A stretch of DNA of 5,995 nucleotides from contig DXGG01000082.1 in assembly GCA_019114015.1 (NCBI GenBank), positions 1 to 5,995 on the forward strand, in the 5' to 3' direction. Position 1 is the first letter of the stretch. Each line of letters opens with the position of its first letter. Origin of the DNA: Candidatus Onthomorpha intestinigallinarum (GTDB taxonomy: Bacteria; Bacteroidota; Bacteroidia; Bacteroidales; P3). This document shows positions 1-5,995 of the stretch, piece by piece. The notes beneath the pieces are model-generated. The model did not search any database and was not told the origin of the DNA. It saw nothing but the letters and a program-made list of their open reading frames with translations. Position numbers and translations under genes: made by a program.

Positions 1-1587
1 CATATAGACAGGGTCTTTGGCCAATTTCTTTACGTTGGCCTTTTTCATGAACTTGTCGTATCTTTCCTTGTCCGCAAAGATTGACTTTTTGAAATTCTTC
101 TCCACCGCCTTGTCTATGTCACCCTTGTAGTTTTTGTTCAAAAAGGCCTTCAACTCTTCCGACTGTTCGGATTCAGGAATCGACTTCAACAATACGACCA
201 AAGCCTTGAACATTTCCTTTTCAGTATTCAAATCGGTCTTTGAAAACAATTCTTCCGCCTCAGACCTTGCAACTGACAATAAAGATTCCCTTATGGTGTC
301 GTTTGCAGCGGCTTGTGCGGCATTGAGTATGGCTCCGGTCCTGAAAGCAGTCAGCGCCGTCTTGCATGTAACCAGTCCGAGGTTTGCATACCACATGTAT
401 TTGTATGAAGGTTCGGACGCTATGGTCTTGCAGGATGTTTCGAGGTCCTTAAGAATGCTTCCGTATCTTTGGCTGCGTGAAGCGTCCTCTTTTATCCATT
501 GAGCCAGTCTGTCCTCGATTGCTTTCTTTTTTCCGTAAACATCCAAACGTTTCAAGCCCCTCAACTCACCCTTTTTGTTCTTCCAAAGGTTCATGTAGCC
601 TGCATAGTCCGAAGCATACTTGAGTCTGATTGCATCATCCGTATCCATCATTTTCTTCATTACCGGAAGCAATGCTTCGCCTGCCTTTATCACCGAAGGG
701 TCTTCAACGTTCATTGTATTGGCCACCTCGTATGAGGTCATGTATCTTTCTGTGGAACCCGGATAGCCCCATATCATGGTGAAGTCTCCCTTTTCCACAC
801 CCTTTATGCTTACAGGCAAATAATGTTTCGGCTTGTAAGGAACATTATCCTTGGAATAGTCGGCAGGTTTGTTGTCCTTTCCGGCATATACCCTGAAGAT
901 TGAGAAATCTCCCGTATGACGAGGCCACATCCAGTTGTCGGTATCGCCTCCGAATTTTCCTATTGCGCTCGGAGGAGCTCCCACCAAACGTACATCGGTG
1001 AAGACCTCATAGATGAACATATAGTATTCCAATCCCTCGAAGAAAGGCTTTACTTCCACTCTGTAACGTCCGTCTTCGCTGTATTTCAACTGCAATTCAC
1101 TTATGTTCTTTTCTATTTCCTTGGCATACTTGCTCTTGTCCGCCTCGTCAACATGCGAACCAAGCACCTGCTTGGTCACATCGTCCATTCTTACAAGGAA
1201 CGAGACATAAAGCCCTGGTATCGGTATCTCCTCTTCCAAAGAATAAGCCCAAAAGCCGTTGGTCAAATAGTCATGCTCAACCGTCGACTGGCTTGCTATA
1301 GCGTCGTAACCGCAATGATGATTGGTAAACATAAGACCCTTGTCCGATACAATCTCTCCGGTACAGAACTGACCCATCTGTACGATGGCATCCTTCAATG
1401 ACGAATTGTTGAAACTGTAAAGCTGCTCGGCCGTAAGACGCAAGCCCATCTTCTGCATCGTTTCATAATTCAAGTCCTTAAAAAACATAGGCAGCCACAT
1501 ACCTTCGTCAGGTGCTGCAACGGGCTTTGCAAAACTCATGCCGAATGCAAAAGCCACAGCCATAAATGTAAACAAAACTTTTTTCAT
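1..1587 (-). CDS. S46 family dipeptidyl-peptidase (DPP7/DPP11-like), C-terminus cut off by window edge
   Basis: This is an exported serine peptidase that removes dipeptides from peptide N-termini, a key step in peptide use by asaccharolytic Bacteroidota. 529 codons are visible from an ATG at 1587, and the frame stays open to base 1; family members are usually about 700 residues, so roughly the last quarter is missing. Residues 1-20 form a signal peptide (MKK, a hydrophobic stretch, then SFA before KP). The family motif GMWLP follows at 29-33. The catalytic His lies in TNHHCGY (probably H91) and the catalytic Asp in WPRHTGDFS (D227). The DNW-x-WPR stretch (N218, W219, R223) and N333 match residues that bind the substrate's free amino group in S46 structures. 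The nucleophilic Ser and the Gly/Arg position that separates DPP7 from DPP11 specificity lie outside the window, so the subtype is undecided. A purine-rich AGAGAAGAG directly precedes the ATG, and the gene has its own promoter. Confidence 0.95.
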   Translation of the reverse strand, partial: MKKVLFTFMAVAFAFGMSFAKPVAAPDEGMWLPMFFKDLNYETMQKMGLRLTAEQLYSFNNSSLKDAIVQMGQFCTGEIVSDKGLMFTNHHCGYDAIASQSTVEHDYLTNGFWAYSLEEEIPIPGLYVSFLVRMDDVTKQVLGSHVDEADKSKYAKEIEKNISELQLKYSEDGRYRVEVKPFFEGLEYYMFIYEVFTDVRLVGAPPSAIGKFGGDTDNWMWPRHTGDFSIFRVYAGKDNKPADYSKDNVPYKPKHYLPVSIKGVEKGDFTMIWGYPGSTERYMTSYEVANTMNVEDPSVIKAGEALLPVMKKMMDTDDAIRLKYASDYAGYMNLWKNKKGELRGLKRLDVYGKKKAIEDRLAQWIKEDASRSQRYGSILKDLETSCKTIASEPSYKYMWYANLGLVTCKTALTAFRTGAILNAAQAAANDTIRESLLSVARSEAEELFSKTDLNTEKEMFKALVVLLKSIPESEQSEELKAFLNKNYKGDIDKAVEKNFKKSIFADKERYDKFMKKANVKKLAKDPVYM

Positions 1588-1596
1588 CTCTTCTCT
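1588..1596 (-). promoter_or_regulatory. Purine-rich ribosome-binding region of the S46 peptidase gene
   Basis: On the minus strand AGAGAAGAG abuts the ATG at 1587 and is preceded by an A/T-rich leader. It is only loosely Shine-Dalgarno-like, as is common in Bacteroidota, where A-rich leaders contribute strongly to initiation. It supports the start placed just ahead of the signal peptide. Confidence 0.45.
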
Positions 1597-1635
1597 TTTT
1601 ATTTTTATAATTTTATTTCATGTCAATAAAGCGTG

Positions 1636-1667
1636 CAAATATATGACAATTCGGCTATAATGCCAAG
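1636..1667 (-). promoter_or_regulatory. Bacteroidetes-type promoter for the S46 peptidase gene
   Basis: Read on the minus strand, TATATTTG (1643-1636) matches the -7 consensus TAnnTTTG exactly. CTTGG (1667-1663) supplies a TTG -33 element 20 bases upstream. Transcription would start near 1630, giving a leader of roughly 40 nt. This is the evidence that the peptidase is transcribed separately from the four genes upstream, although read-through remains possible. Confidence 0.6.
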
Positions 1668-1672
1668 CCGAA
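1650..1672 (-). repeat. Perfect 7-bp inverted repeat between M16 gene and S46 gene
   Basis: TTCGGCT (1650-1656) and AGCCGAA (1666-1672) are perfect inverted copies around a 9-base loop, starting 14 bases after the M16 stop codon. It could act as a weak end-of-operon hairpin, but the sequence following it on the minus strand is not a T-run. It also covers the -33 element and much of the spacer of the S46 promoter, so an operator is an equally fair reading. Confidence 0.4.
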
Positions 1673-1686
1673 AGCTAAATCCGAAA

Positions 1687-2925
1687 TCACACATACTGCA
1701 TTCGAGAAAGTTTTTCCGGAGCAAATATCTCTCTTGCGCATATAAGCAAATCCTCAGCGGTCAACCGTTCTATCGAATCGTAAACGGTCTGAAGGCTGTC
1801 CACCTTTCCGAAATTCAAAAGTGCTTTTGCGGCCGACAGCATGTCGTTCTGATTCGAATCCATGTTGATTGCCAACTGTCCCATCATCTGTTTCTTGTAT
1901 TTTAGCAGCGTACCGTCACTTATCTTTTCCTGTGTGAATCTGTCCAGTTCGTCCATTATCAGTCTGATGGTACGTTCCGCATATTTCTTGTCCGTACCAG
2001 CATAAATGGAAAATACTCCGCAATCGGAATATGCGGTGTACATGGATTCTATCGTATAGGCAAAGCCGTACTTTTCCCTTATGTGCATGTTAAGATAAGA
2101 ATTCATTGCCGGTCCTCCGAGGATATTGTTCAACAAAGAAAAGGCGAGTTTCTTCTCGCTTTTGTATCCGTAAGCCTTAGTACCTATCATAAGGTGCGAC
2201 TGAAAGGTATCGCGTTCCTCAACCCTTACTCTCGGAACGCAATTCCTTGGAGGATATCTCTTATGTCTGCTCGACATCTTTTCCTGCCTAGCAAAATATT
2301 TCTCACACAAGGAAAACCACTTGTCAGCTTCTATCGAACTCACAACGGATATAACCATCGATTCGGTGGAATAGTTCCTTGAGATGAATTCCTTTACCTT
2401 GGCAGATGTGAACGAGTTTATCCTTTCGGGCGTTCCAAGAATCAACCGTCCCAATCCGTGATTACCGAACAGCAGATGCTCGAATTCGTCGGCTATAAGC
2501 TCATAAGGAGAGTCCTCATACGAGTTTATCTCATCCAGAATCACCACCTTTTCCTTGTCCAGTTCCCTGTCCGGAAAAACGGAATGAAACACTATGTCCG
2601 CCAAAAGCTCCAGAAATCTTTCATGGTAGGAATTGAGAAAAGCGGCATATATACACGTTTCCTCCTTTGTGGTAAAAGCATTCAATTCTCCCCCCACACC
2701 GTCTATCCTGTTGAGAATATGAAAGGCCTTTCTCTTTTCCGTACCCTTGAATATGCAATGTTCGATAAAATGAACCATGCCATTCTCGGAATGCAACTCG
2801 TCCCTGGAACCTACATCTATAGTAATGCCGCAATGCGCAACGGGAGAAGTGCTGTGTCTGTGCACCAGCCTTATCCCGTTCGAGAGTTCATGAATACTGT
2901 ACGGAAATTCCTCTATCCTTATCAT
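1687..2925 (-). CDS. M16 family zinc metallopeptidase (pitrilysin / processing-peptidase type)
   Basis: The protein has 412 residues, the size of a single M16B-type subunit that pairs to form a chamber around peptide substrates. The inverted zinc motif HxxEH is HFIEH at 52-56 (H52 and H56 zinc ligands, E55 catalytic base). The third ligand is E132 in DEINSYEDSP, exactly 76 residues after H56 as in the family rule. GLGRLILGTPERI (157-169) is another conserved M16 block. The C-terminal half carries REKYGFAYTIES (283-294), whose Arg and Tyr correspond to the substrate-binding R/Y pair, so both catalytic and substrate-holding halves look intact. No signal peptide or membrane segment is seen, so cytoplasmic action is likely; the substrate is unknown. 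The ATG is preceded directly by an in-frame TGA, and the family-typical beginning (HELSNGIRLVH) follows at 12-22, so the start is secure. A purine-rich AGGGAGAGGG lies about 15-25 bases upstream. The gene lies 25 bp after the HU-SPOR gene. Confidence 0.93.
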   Translation of the reverse strand: MIRIEEFPYSIHELSNGIRLVHRHSTSPVAHCGITIDVGSRDELHSENGMVHFIEHCIFKGTEKRKAFHILNRIDGVGGELNAFTTKEETCIYAAFLNSYHERFLELLADIVFHSVFPDRELDKEKVVILDEINSYEDSPYELIADEFEHLLFGNHGLGRLILGTPERINSFTSAKVKEFISRNYSTESMVISVVSSIEADKWFSLCEKYFARQEKMSSRHKRYPPRNCVPRVRVEERDTFQSHLMIGTKAYGYKSEKKLAFSLLNNILGGPAMNSYLNMHIREKYGFAYTIESMYTAYSDCGVFSIYAGTDKKYAERTIRLIMDELDRFTQEKISDGTLLKYKKQMMGQLAINMDSNQNDMLSAAKALLNFGKVDSLQTVYDSIERLTAEDLLICAREIFAPEKLSRMQYV

Positions 2926-2950
2926 TCAAACCGATTTGCACCCTCTCCCT

Positions 2951-4435
2951 CTATCGGGAAATAATATAGTATTCCCCGCCCATCTTTTCCTTCATCTTGG
3001 CCATAAGGTTGTTTGCATCCTGAAGTGTTCTTCTGCTGCCGTAACTTACGTAGTATATAGGCGTTCCGCTTTTTACCTTGCTCAAGACATAACTGTCGTA
3101 ACCGAGACTTTTAGCCTTGCGAGCCAGACGTTCCGCCTTGTCCTTGCTCGAAAACTCCCCTCCTATCACGTCAAATCCCAACTTGGAATAATTCTGTATC
3201 ACCACCGGAGTGTTGTCCTCCTGAGGTATTTCGGCAACCTTTGCCTTCTGCTCTTCCTGCTTTTGTTTGTCATTATCCTTGCGAACAGACTGCACCTTAC
3301 GTTTTTCAGGCTTTTCCGCTCTTATAGGTTGCGGTTCCACCGGCACTATCTCCATCTGTTCGGACACAGTCTCCGTATAAGTCTCCTCTACAATAGTCTC
3401 GGTGATTGTAGCCTGCGGTACCGCAGCAGCAGGTTTTACCTCCACAACCTTAGGCTTTATGTAATAATCAAGCCGTTCGGTCAAAGGTCTGAAAAAAGGA
3501 TAATCCTTCAACAAACCGTAATAATGTCCCGCAACCAAAGCTCCGCAAAGCAAAATCAAAAGCAAAAGAACTGTCAGTATGACAACAAGTATTCTTTTTC
3601 TGCGTTTTTTCAGTTTCTTTTTCCTTTTCTTCTCCTTCCTCTTCTTTTCCTCCTCATGCTCCATTTTTTCCTGCAACATCATGTCCTCATCTATTATCGC
3701 CTGAGCCTTCGCCCTCATATCTTCCTTTGCAGGTTGTATGTCCTCTATTTCAACTATCTTTTGTACCGGCTCTACCGTCGCCTTTTCTCCAGGTCCTCTT
3801 TCCACCTCTATTGCGTTCCCTTCCGTATTCTCAACCTCAACCTTTTCAAGTTCCTTTTCGACTATGGCCTCCGTATGACTTACCGTTTCCGTCGGAATGA
3901 ACTCCTGAACAGGTTCGGGTTCCGGTTCTACCGCAGGCTGAGGCTCAACCTCCGGTTCTACCTCCGGCTCCGGCGAAGACTCAACCGTCCTTATCGGCTT
4001 CACATCCTGTTCGTCTATATAAAAAGTCTTGACATTCTTCAAGGTGGTAAAAGCAAAAGAATCATCCAACAAATTCAAATCCTTCAAAGGTTCAAACACA
4101 TAATTGCCCAGATAATCCTTGCCCAAAGTTCCCAAACCTTTTATCTCACAGCTTTTGCCGGAATCTATTTTCTCCTTCAAGGATGCGGAATACTGCCTTA
4201 TCCAGTCCAATGCCGTATTGGACGAAATGAATTCCTTCTTGGCCATACTCTCCACAAAGGAACAGTCTCCCTTTTCTTCGACCTTGAAAGTCAATAGCCT
4301 GCAAGGAGGTTCTATTTCTCCCGTAAGAGAACTTATTCTTGCCGGTCTGCTCTCCACATAAAAAGTTCCGAAGCCCGCCAATTCGGCCGAATCGTATTCT
4401 TTCAAATAGTCCAATAAATTTGCTGCAACATTCAT
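2951..4435 (-). CDS. HU (CCDC81-like) domain - transmembrane - SPOR domain protein
   Basis: This 494-residue single-pass membrane protein has an unusual order of parts. Residues 1-~58 and ~60-133 resemble the two prokaryotic CCDC81-like HU domains (AELAGFGTFYVE and CEIKGLGTLG are HU-like turns). A proline/glutamate-rich linker at 152-180 contains EP repeats. Residues 240-280 are very charged and end in a Lys/Arg-rich stretch, followed by one hydrophobic helix at about 281-303. The positive charge before the helix predicts the N-terminus in the cytoplasm and the C-terminus in the periplasm. A second charged linker follows, then a SPOR domain at about 415-492 (YSKLGFDVIGGEFSSKDKAERL onward), a fold that binds septal peptidoglycan lacking stem peptides. 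The HU-like module suggests DNA or protein binding at the membrane, but that is inference. The start overlaps the kdsB stop as ATGA (4435-4432), which indicates translational coupling. Its role in division or envelope organisation is unproven. Confidence 0.88.
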   Translation of the reverse strand: MNVAANLLDYLKEYDSAELAGFGTFYVESRPARISSLTGEIEPPCRLLTFKVEEKGDCSFVESMAKKEFISSNTALDWIRQYSASLKEKIDSGKSCEIKGLGTLGKDYLGNYVFEPLKDLNLLDDSFAFTTLKNVKTFYIDEQDVKPIRTVESSPEPEVEPEVEPQPAVEPEPEPVQEFIPTETVSHTEAIVEKELEKVEVENTEGNAIEVERGPGEKATVEPVQKIVEIEDIQPAKEDMRAKAQAIIDEDMMLQEKMEHEEEKKRKEKKRKKKLKKRRKRILVVILTVLLLLILLCGALVAGHYYGLLKDYPFFRPLTERLDYYIKPKVVEVKPAAAVPQATITETIVEETYTETVSEQMEIVPVEPQPIRAEKPEKRKVQSVRKDNDKQKQEEQKAKVAEIPQEDNTPVVIQNYSKLGFDVIGGEFSSKDKAERLARKAKSLGYDSYVLSKVKSGTPIYYVSYGSRRTLQDANNLMAKMKEKMGGEYYIISR

Positions 4436-5202
4436 GTTCGTATAAACTGTTTTTTTGTCGTTATCATTTTGTTTATTCTTTCCAAATCCTCAGGCGTATC
4501 CACTCCGAAACTGTCATAATCGGTCGGTTCGACCCTTATCTCCATGCCGTTTTCCAACCATCGCAACTGTTCCAGACTCTCGGCCTGCTCCAAGGGCGTT
4601 CTCTCCAACCTTACGACCTTATGCAAAACCGACGGCAGATATGCATACAATCCTATGTGCTTGTGATAAAAACCCTCTTTGAGTGCCTCCTCCATACTCA
4701 AAGAACGCACGAATGGTATCGCACTGCGCGAAAAATACAAAGCCCTTCCGCCCGAAAAGGCTACCTTAACCACATTGGCGGAAAGAACATCTTCCAGATT
4801 GTTCAAAGGTTTGGCCAAAGTCGCTATCTGACAACCCTCATGCTCAAAACAACCCAAAACAGCCTGAAGCTGTTCCCGTTTTATCAAAGGCTCATCCCCC
4901 TGAACATTTACCACAACATCATATCTGTAACCCCGTTTCTCAAGTTCGTCAAGCACCTGTTCGCATCTTTCCGTACCGCATACGTGGCTCTGCGATGTCA
5001 TCATAACCTCCGCACCATTTCCCTTCACCGCACCGAATATCCTTTCGTCGTCAGTAGCAACAACAACCCTCTCAAACAGCCCTGAGGACACCACGGCATC
5101 GTAAACCCACATGATGACAGCCTTGCCTTTCAACAATGCCAACGGCTTTGCCGGAAATCTGGTGCTTGCATATCGTGCCGGTATTACTGCCAATGCTTTC
5201 AT
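4432..5202 (-). CDS. kdsB: 3-deoxy-manno-octulosonate cytidylyltransferase (CMP-Kdo synthetase)
   Basis: The enzyme couples CTP with Kdo to give CMP-Kdo and pyrophosphate, the activated sugar for the inner core of lipopolysaccharide; it is cytosolic. From ATG 5202 the protein has 256 residues, close to the usual ~250. The family landmarks are in order: nucleotide loop PARYASTRFPAKPL (8-21), VATDD (48-52), CGTER (75-79), NVQGDEP with the metal-binding D103 (99-105), YFSRSAIP (156-163), HIGLYAY (182-188), ESLEQLRWLENG (208-219) and GVDTPEDL with metal ligand D235 (233-240). The usual Ser of SGT(D/E)R is Cys75 here. I prefer ATG 5202 because it gives the standard MKALAVIPAR beginning, with GAGAG just upstream. 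A TTG at 5211 overlapping the kinase stop as TTGA would add only three residues. The 3' end overlaps the next gene by 4 bp. An A7 run lies seven codons before the stop. Confidence 0.96.
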   Translation of the reverse strand: MKALAVIPARYASTRFPAKPLALLKGKAVIMWVYDAVVSSGLFERVVVATDDERIFGAVKGNGAEVMMTSQSHVCGTERCEQVLDELEKRGYRYDVVVNVQGDEPLIKREQLQAVLGCFEHEGCQIATLAKPLNNLEDVLSANVVKVAFSGGRALYFSRSAIPFVRSLSMEEALKEGFYHKHIGLYAYLPSVLHKVVRLERTPLEQAESLEQLRWLENGMEIRVEPTDYDSFGVDTPEDLERINKMITTKKQFIRT

Positions 5203-5207
5203 ATCTC

Positions 5208-5819
5208 TCAAAACAAACCGTTTACCTCCGCATTTATCTTTTCCACAATCTTTCCGAAATCCTCAGGCTTTTCGGTTATGTCCAGACAATCCATGTCCAC
5301 AACCAGTTTCCTGCCGTTGTAGTTTTCTATCCAGTCGTCATAGCGTTCGTTCAAGGAGGTTATGTAATCCAATCGTATGGAACTCTCATAATCCCTTCCC
5401 CTTCTCTGTATCTGCTTGACCAATGTGGGGACGGAAGCCTTCAAATAAAGGAGCAAATCGGGAGGTGAAATAAAACTGTTCATCAATTCGAACAAGTCCC
5501 TGTAAGTTTCGAAATCCCTGGTGTTCATAAGACCCATGGCATGAAGGTTGGGGGCGAAAATATAAGCGTCCTCGTACAAGGTCCTGTCCTGAACGATATC
5601 CTTGTATTGCTTCCTTGCATCGATGACATACTTGAACCTCTTGTGCAGAAAATACACCTGCAGATTGAACGACCATCTACGCATGTCCTCGTAAAAATTG
5701 GCTATGTACGGATTGTCGTCTATCCGCTCGTAAATAGGAGTCCATTTGAACTGTTTTGCCAACAAACCCGTCAAAGTGGTCTTTCCGCTGCCTATATTTC
5801 CTGCTATCGCAATATGCAT
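5208..5819 (-). CDS. Deoxynucleoside kinase (dNK / dCK-dGK family)
   Basis: This 203-residue cytosolic salvage kinase transfers phosphate from a nucleoside triphosphate to the 5'-hydroxyl of a deoxynucleoside. The P-loop GNIGSGKTT is at 7-15 (K13, T14 bind phosphates). E31 in YERIDDNPYIANFYEDM sits where the general base and the family's NPY-x(4)-FY block are found. FNLQVYFL (51-58) carries Q54, equivalent to the base-binding Gln of the family. The DRT at 78-80 follows VQ and matches the D/E-R-S/T motif whose Arg contacts the substrate. The arginine-rich LID is at 138-145 (QRRGRDYE). Length matches bacterial members (about 200-215), and no domain is missing. Which base it prefers (A, G or C) cannot be read from the sequence. 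It is the first gene of the run; its stop is within 5 bases of, or overlaps, the kdsB start. The ATG at 5819 puts the P-loop at the usual position and follows the only good promoter. Confidence 0.92.
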   Translation of the reverse strand: MHIAIAGNIGSGKTTLTGLLAKQFKWTPIYERIDDNPYIANFYEDMRRWSFNLQVYFLHKRFKYVIDARKQYKDIVQDRTLYEDAYIFAPNLHAMGLMNTRDFETYRDLFELMNSFISPPDLLLYLKASVPTLVKQIQRRGRDYESSIRLDYITSLNERYDDWIENYNGRKLVVDMDCLDITEKPEDFGKIVEKINAEVNGLF

Positions 5820-5851
5820 AAACCCTGATATTCTTATAACTTACCAACCGG

Positions 5852-5883
5852 CAAATTTACAAAGAAGTTTGCAATCAAACAAA
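5852..5883 (-). promoter_or_regulatory. Bacteroidetes-type promoter ahead of the kinase-kdsB-HU/SPOR-M16 genes
   Basis: Read on the minus strand, TAAATTTG (5859-5852) matches the -7 consensus TAnnTTTG, and TTTG (5883-5880) lies 20 bases upstream as the -33 element. Transcription would start near 5845, leaving a short leader of about 25 nt. The small inverted repeat GTTTG/CAAAC (5867-5871, 5876-5880) occupies the spacer and might be an operator, though it is too short to argue strongly. Confidence 0.6.
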
Positions 5884-5889
5884 TTTACA
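5852..5889. repeat. Direct repeat of a 10-bp promoter-like element
   Basis: CAAATTTACA occurs at 5852-5861 and again at 5880-5889, start to start 28 bp. On the minus strand each copy reads TGTAAATTTG and so contains a full TAnnTTTG -7 match. The upstream copy could provide the -33 TTTG of the downstream promoter or be the -7 element of a second, earlier start. Confidence 0.55.
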
Positions 5890-5930
5890 GATGTTTTAAA
5901 ACCTCAAAACAATATCACGAAACTTGATTT

Positions 5931-5995
5931 AAAAAAAATGTCTTCTGAAAAGAAAAAATCGGATTCAGAAGACATTTTTTTCTTTTCAGAAGACA
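5931..5995 (-). terminator. Terminator-like block of overlapping inverted repeats
   Basis: Two perfect stems share one arm. In the first, 5932-5949 pairs with 5964-5981 (18 bp, core TGTCTTCTGAA/TTCAGAAGACA, 14-nt loop), with A/T runs closing its base. In the second, 5939-5958 pairs with 5976-5995 (20 bp, 17-nt loop). On the minus strand the second stem is followed directly by T8 (5938-5931), the usual layout of an intrinsic terminator. It would stop transcription of a minus-strand gene lying to the right of the window and insulate the kinase promoter. The first stem has A- and T-runs on both sides, so it could also work on plus-strand transcripts. The second stem touches the window edge and may be longer. 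Confidence 0.75.

Larger units (their letters stand above)
5820..5930. other. AT-rich leader without a gene
   Basis: Between the kinase start and the terminator block I see only the promoter elements and the 10-bp repeat. There is no credible small coding frame, tRNA or structured RNA. The stretch at 5890-5930 has no recognisable element. Confidence 0.6.

Noticed and set aside
134..1401. Several plus-strand open frames opposite the S46 gene
   Set aside because: The minus-strand frame is continuous over the whole stretch with clear S46 motifs; the opposite frames are short and featureless.
2926..2950. Possible promoter or terminator between the HU-SPOR and M16 genes
   Set aside because: The 25-bp gap has a purine-rich ribosome-site candidate but no TAnnTTTG box and no hairpin, so it reads as an intra-operon junction.
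3908..3978. Repetitive Glu-Pro coding stretch considered as a DNA repeat or CRISPR-like array
   Set aside because: The near-repeats follow from a low-complexity EP linker in the HU-SPOR protein; units are irregular and in frame, with no spacers.
2936..4297. Long plus-strand open frame of 453 codons
   Set aside because: It is antisense to the HU-SPOR gene, its translation is Leu/Arg/Phe/Tyr-rich with no recognisable domain, and it arises from the Glu/Lys-rich composition of the opposite strand.
4339..5085. Plus-strand open frame of 248 codons
   Set aside because: It lies opposite kdsB, which has every expected motif; the plus-strand translation looks like no family and has no promoter or ribosome site.
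5820..5995. Possible riboswitch or small RNA upstream of the kinase
   Set aside because: The predicted leader is only about 25 nt and the paired sequences at the right edge lie upstream of the promoter, where they fit a terminator of a neighbouring gene better.

Overview
The window looks like ordinary chromosomal DNA of a Bacteroidota bacterium, most likely of the order Bacteroidales. The evidence is a set of family-level signatures. There is an S46 dipeptidyl-peptidase with a Sec signal peptide. There is a protein with tandem HU (CCDC81-like) domains, one membrane segment and a SPOR domain, an arrangement I associate with this phylum. Two upstream regions carry the Bacteroidetes-type promoter pattern (TTG/TTTG near -33, TAnnTTTG near -7). 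KdsB indicates a Kdo-containing outer membrane. The species cannot be named from what is visible.

All five genes lie on the minus strand, so transcription runs from high to low coordinates. From the right edge: 5931-5995 is a terminator-like block of overlapping inverted repeats, most simply the end of a minus-strand gene beyond the window. 5820-5930 is an AT-rich leader with a promoter. Four tightly packed genes follow: a deoxynucleoside kinase (5819-5208), kdsB (5202-4432, or from a TTG at 5211), an HU-TM-SPOR protein (4435-2951) and an M16 zinc peptidase (2925-1687). The junctions are a few bases or a 4-bp overlap, an ATGA overlap, and 25 bp, so one transcript is likely. A 97-bp gap (1588-1686) holds an inverted repeat and a second promoter. 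It precedes an S46 peptidase gene that begins at 1587 and runs off the left edge without its C-terminal third.

Functionally the cluster mixes nucleoside salvage (kinase), activation of Kdo for lipopolysaccharide (KdsB), a membrane protein joining a cytoplasmic HU-like module to a periplasmic peptidoglycan-binding SPOR domain, and a probably cytoplasmic M16 peptidase. The separately promoted S46 enzyme is exported and removes dipeptides from peptides in the periplasm or at the surface. Nothing suggests a mobile element, CRISPR array, defence island or RNA gene, and I found no convincing undescribed system. The points most worth a second look are the overlapping hairpins at the right edge, the A7 run ahead of the kdsB/HU-SPOR overlap, the repeated promoter-like element before the kinase, and the HU-TM-SPOR architecture.
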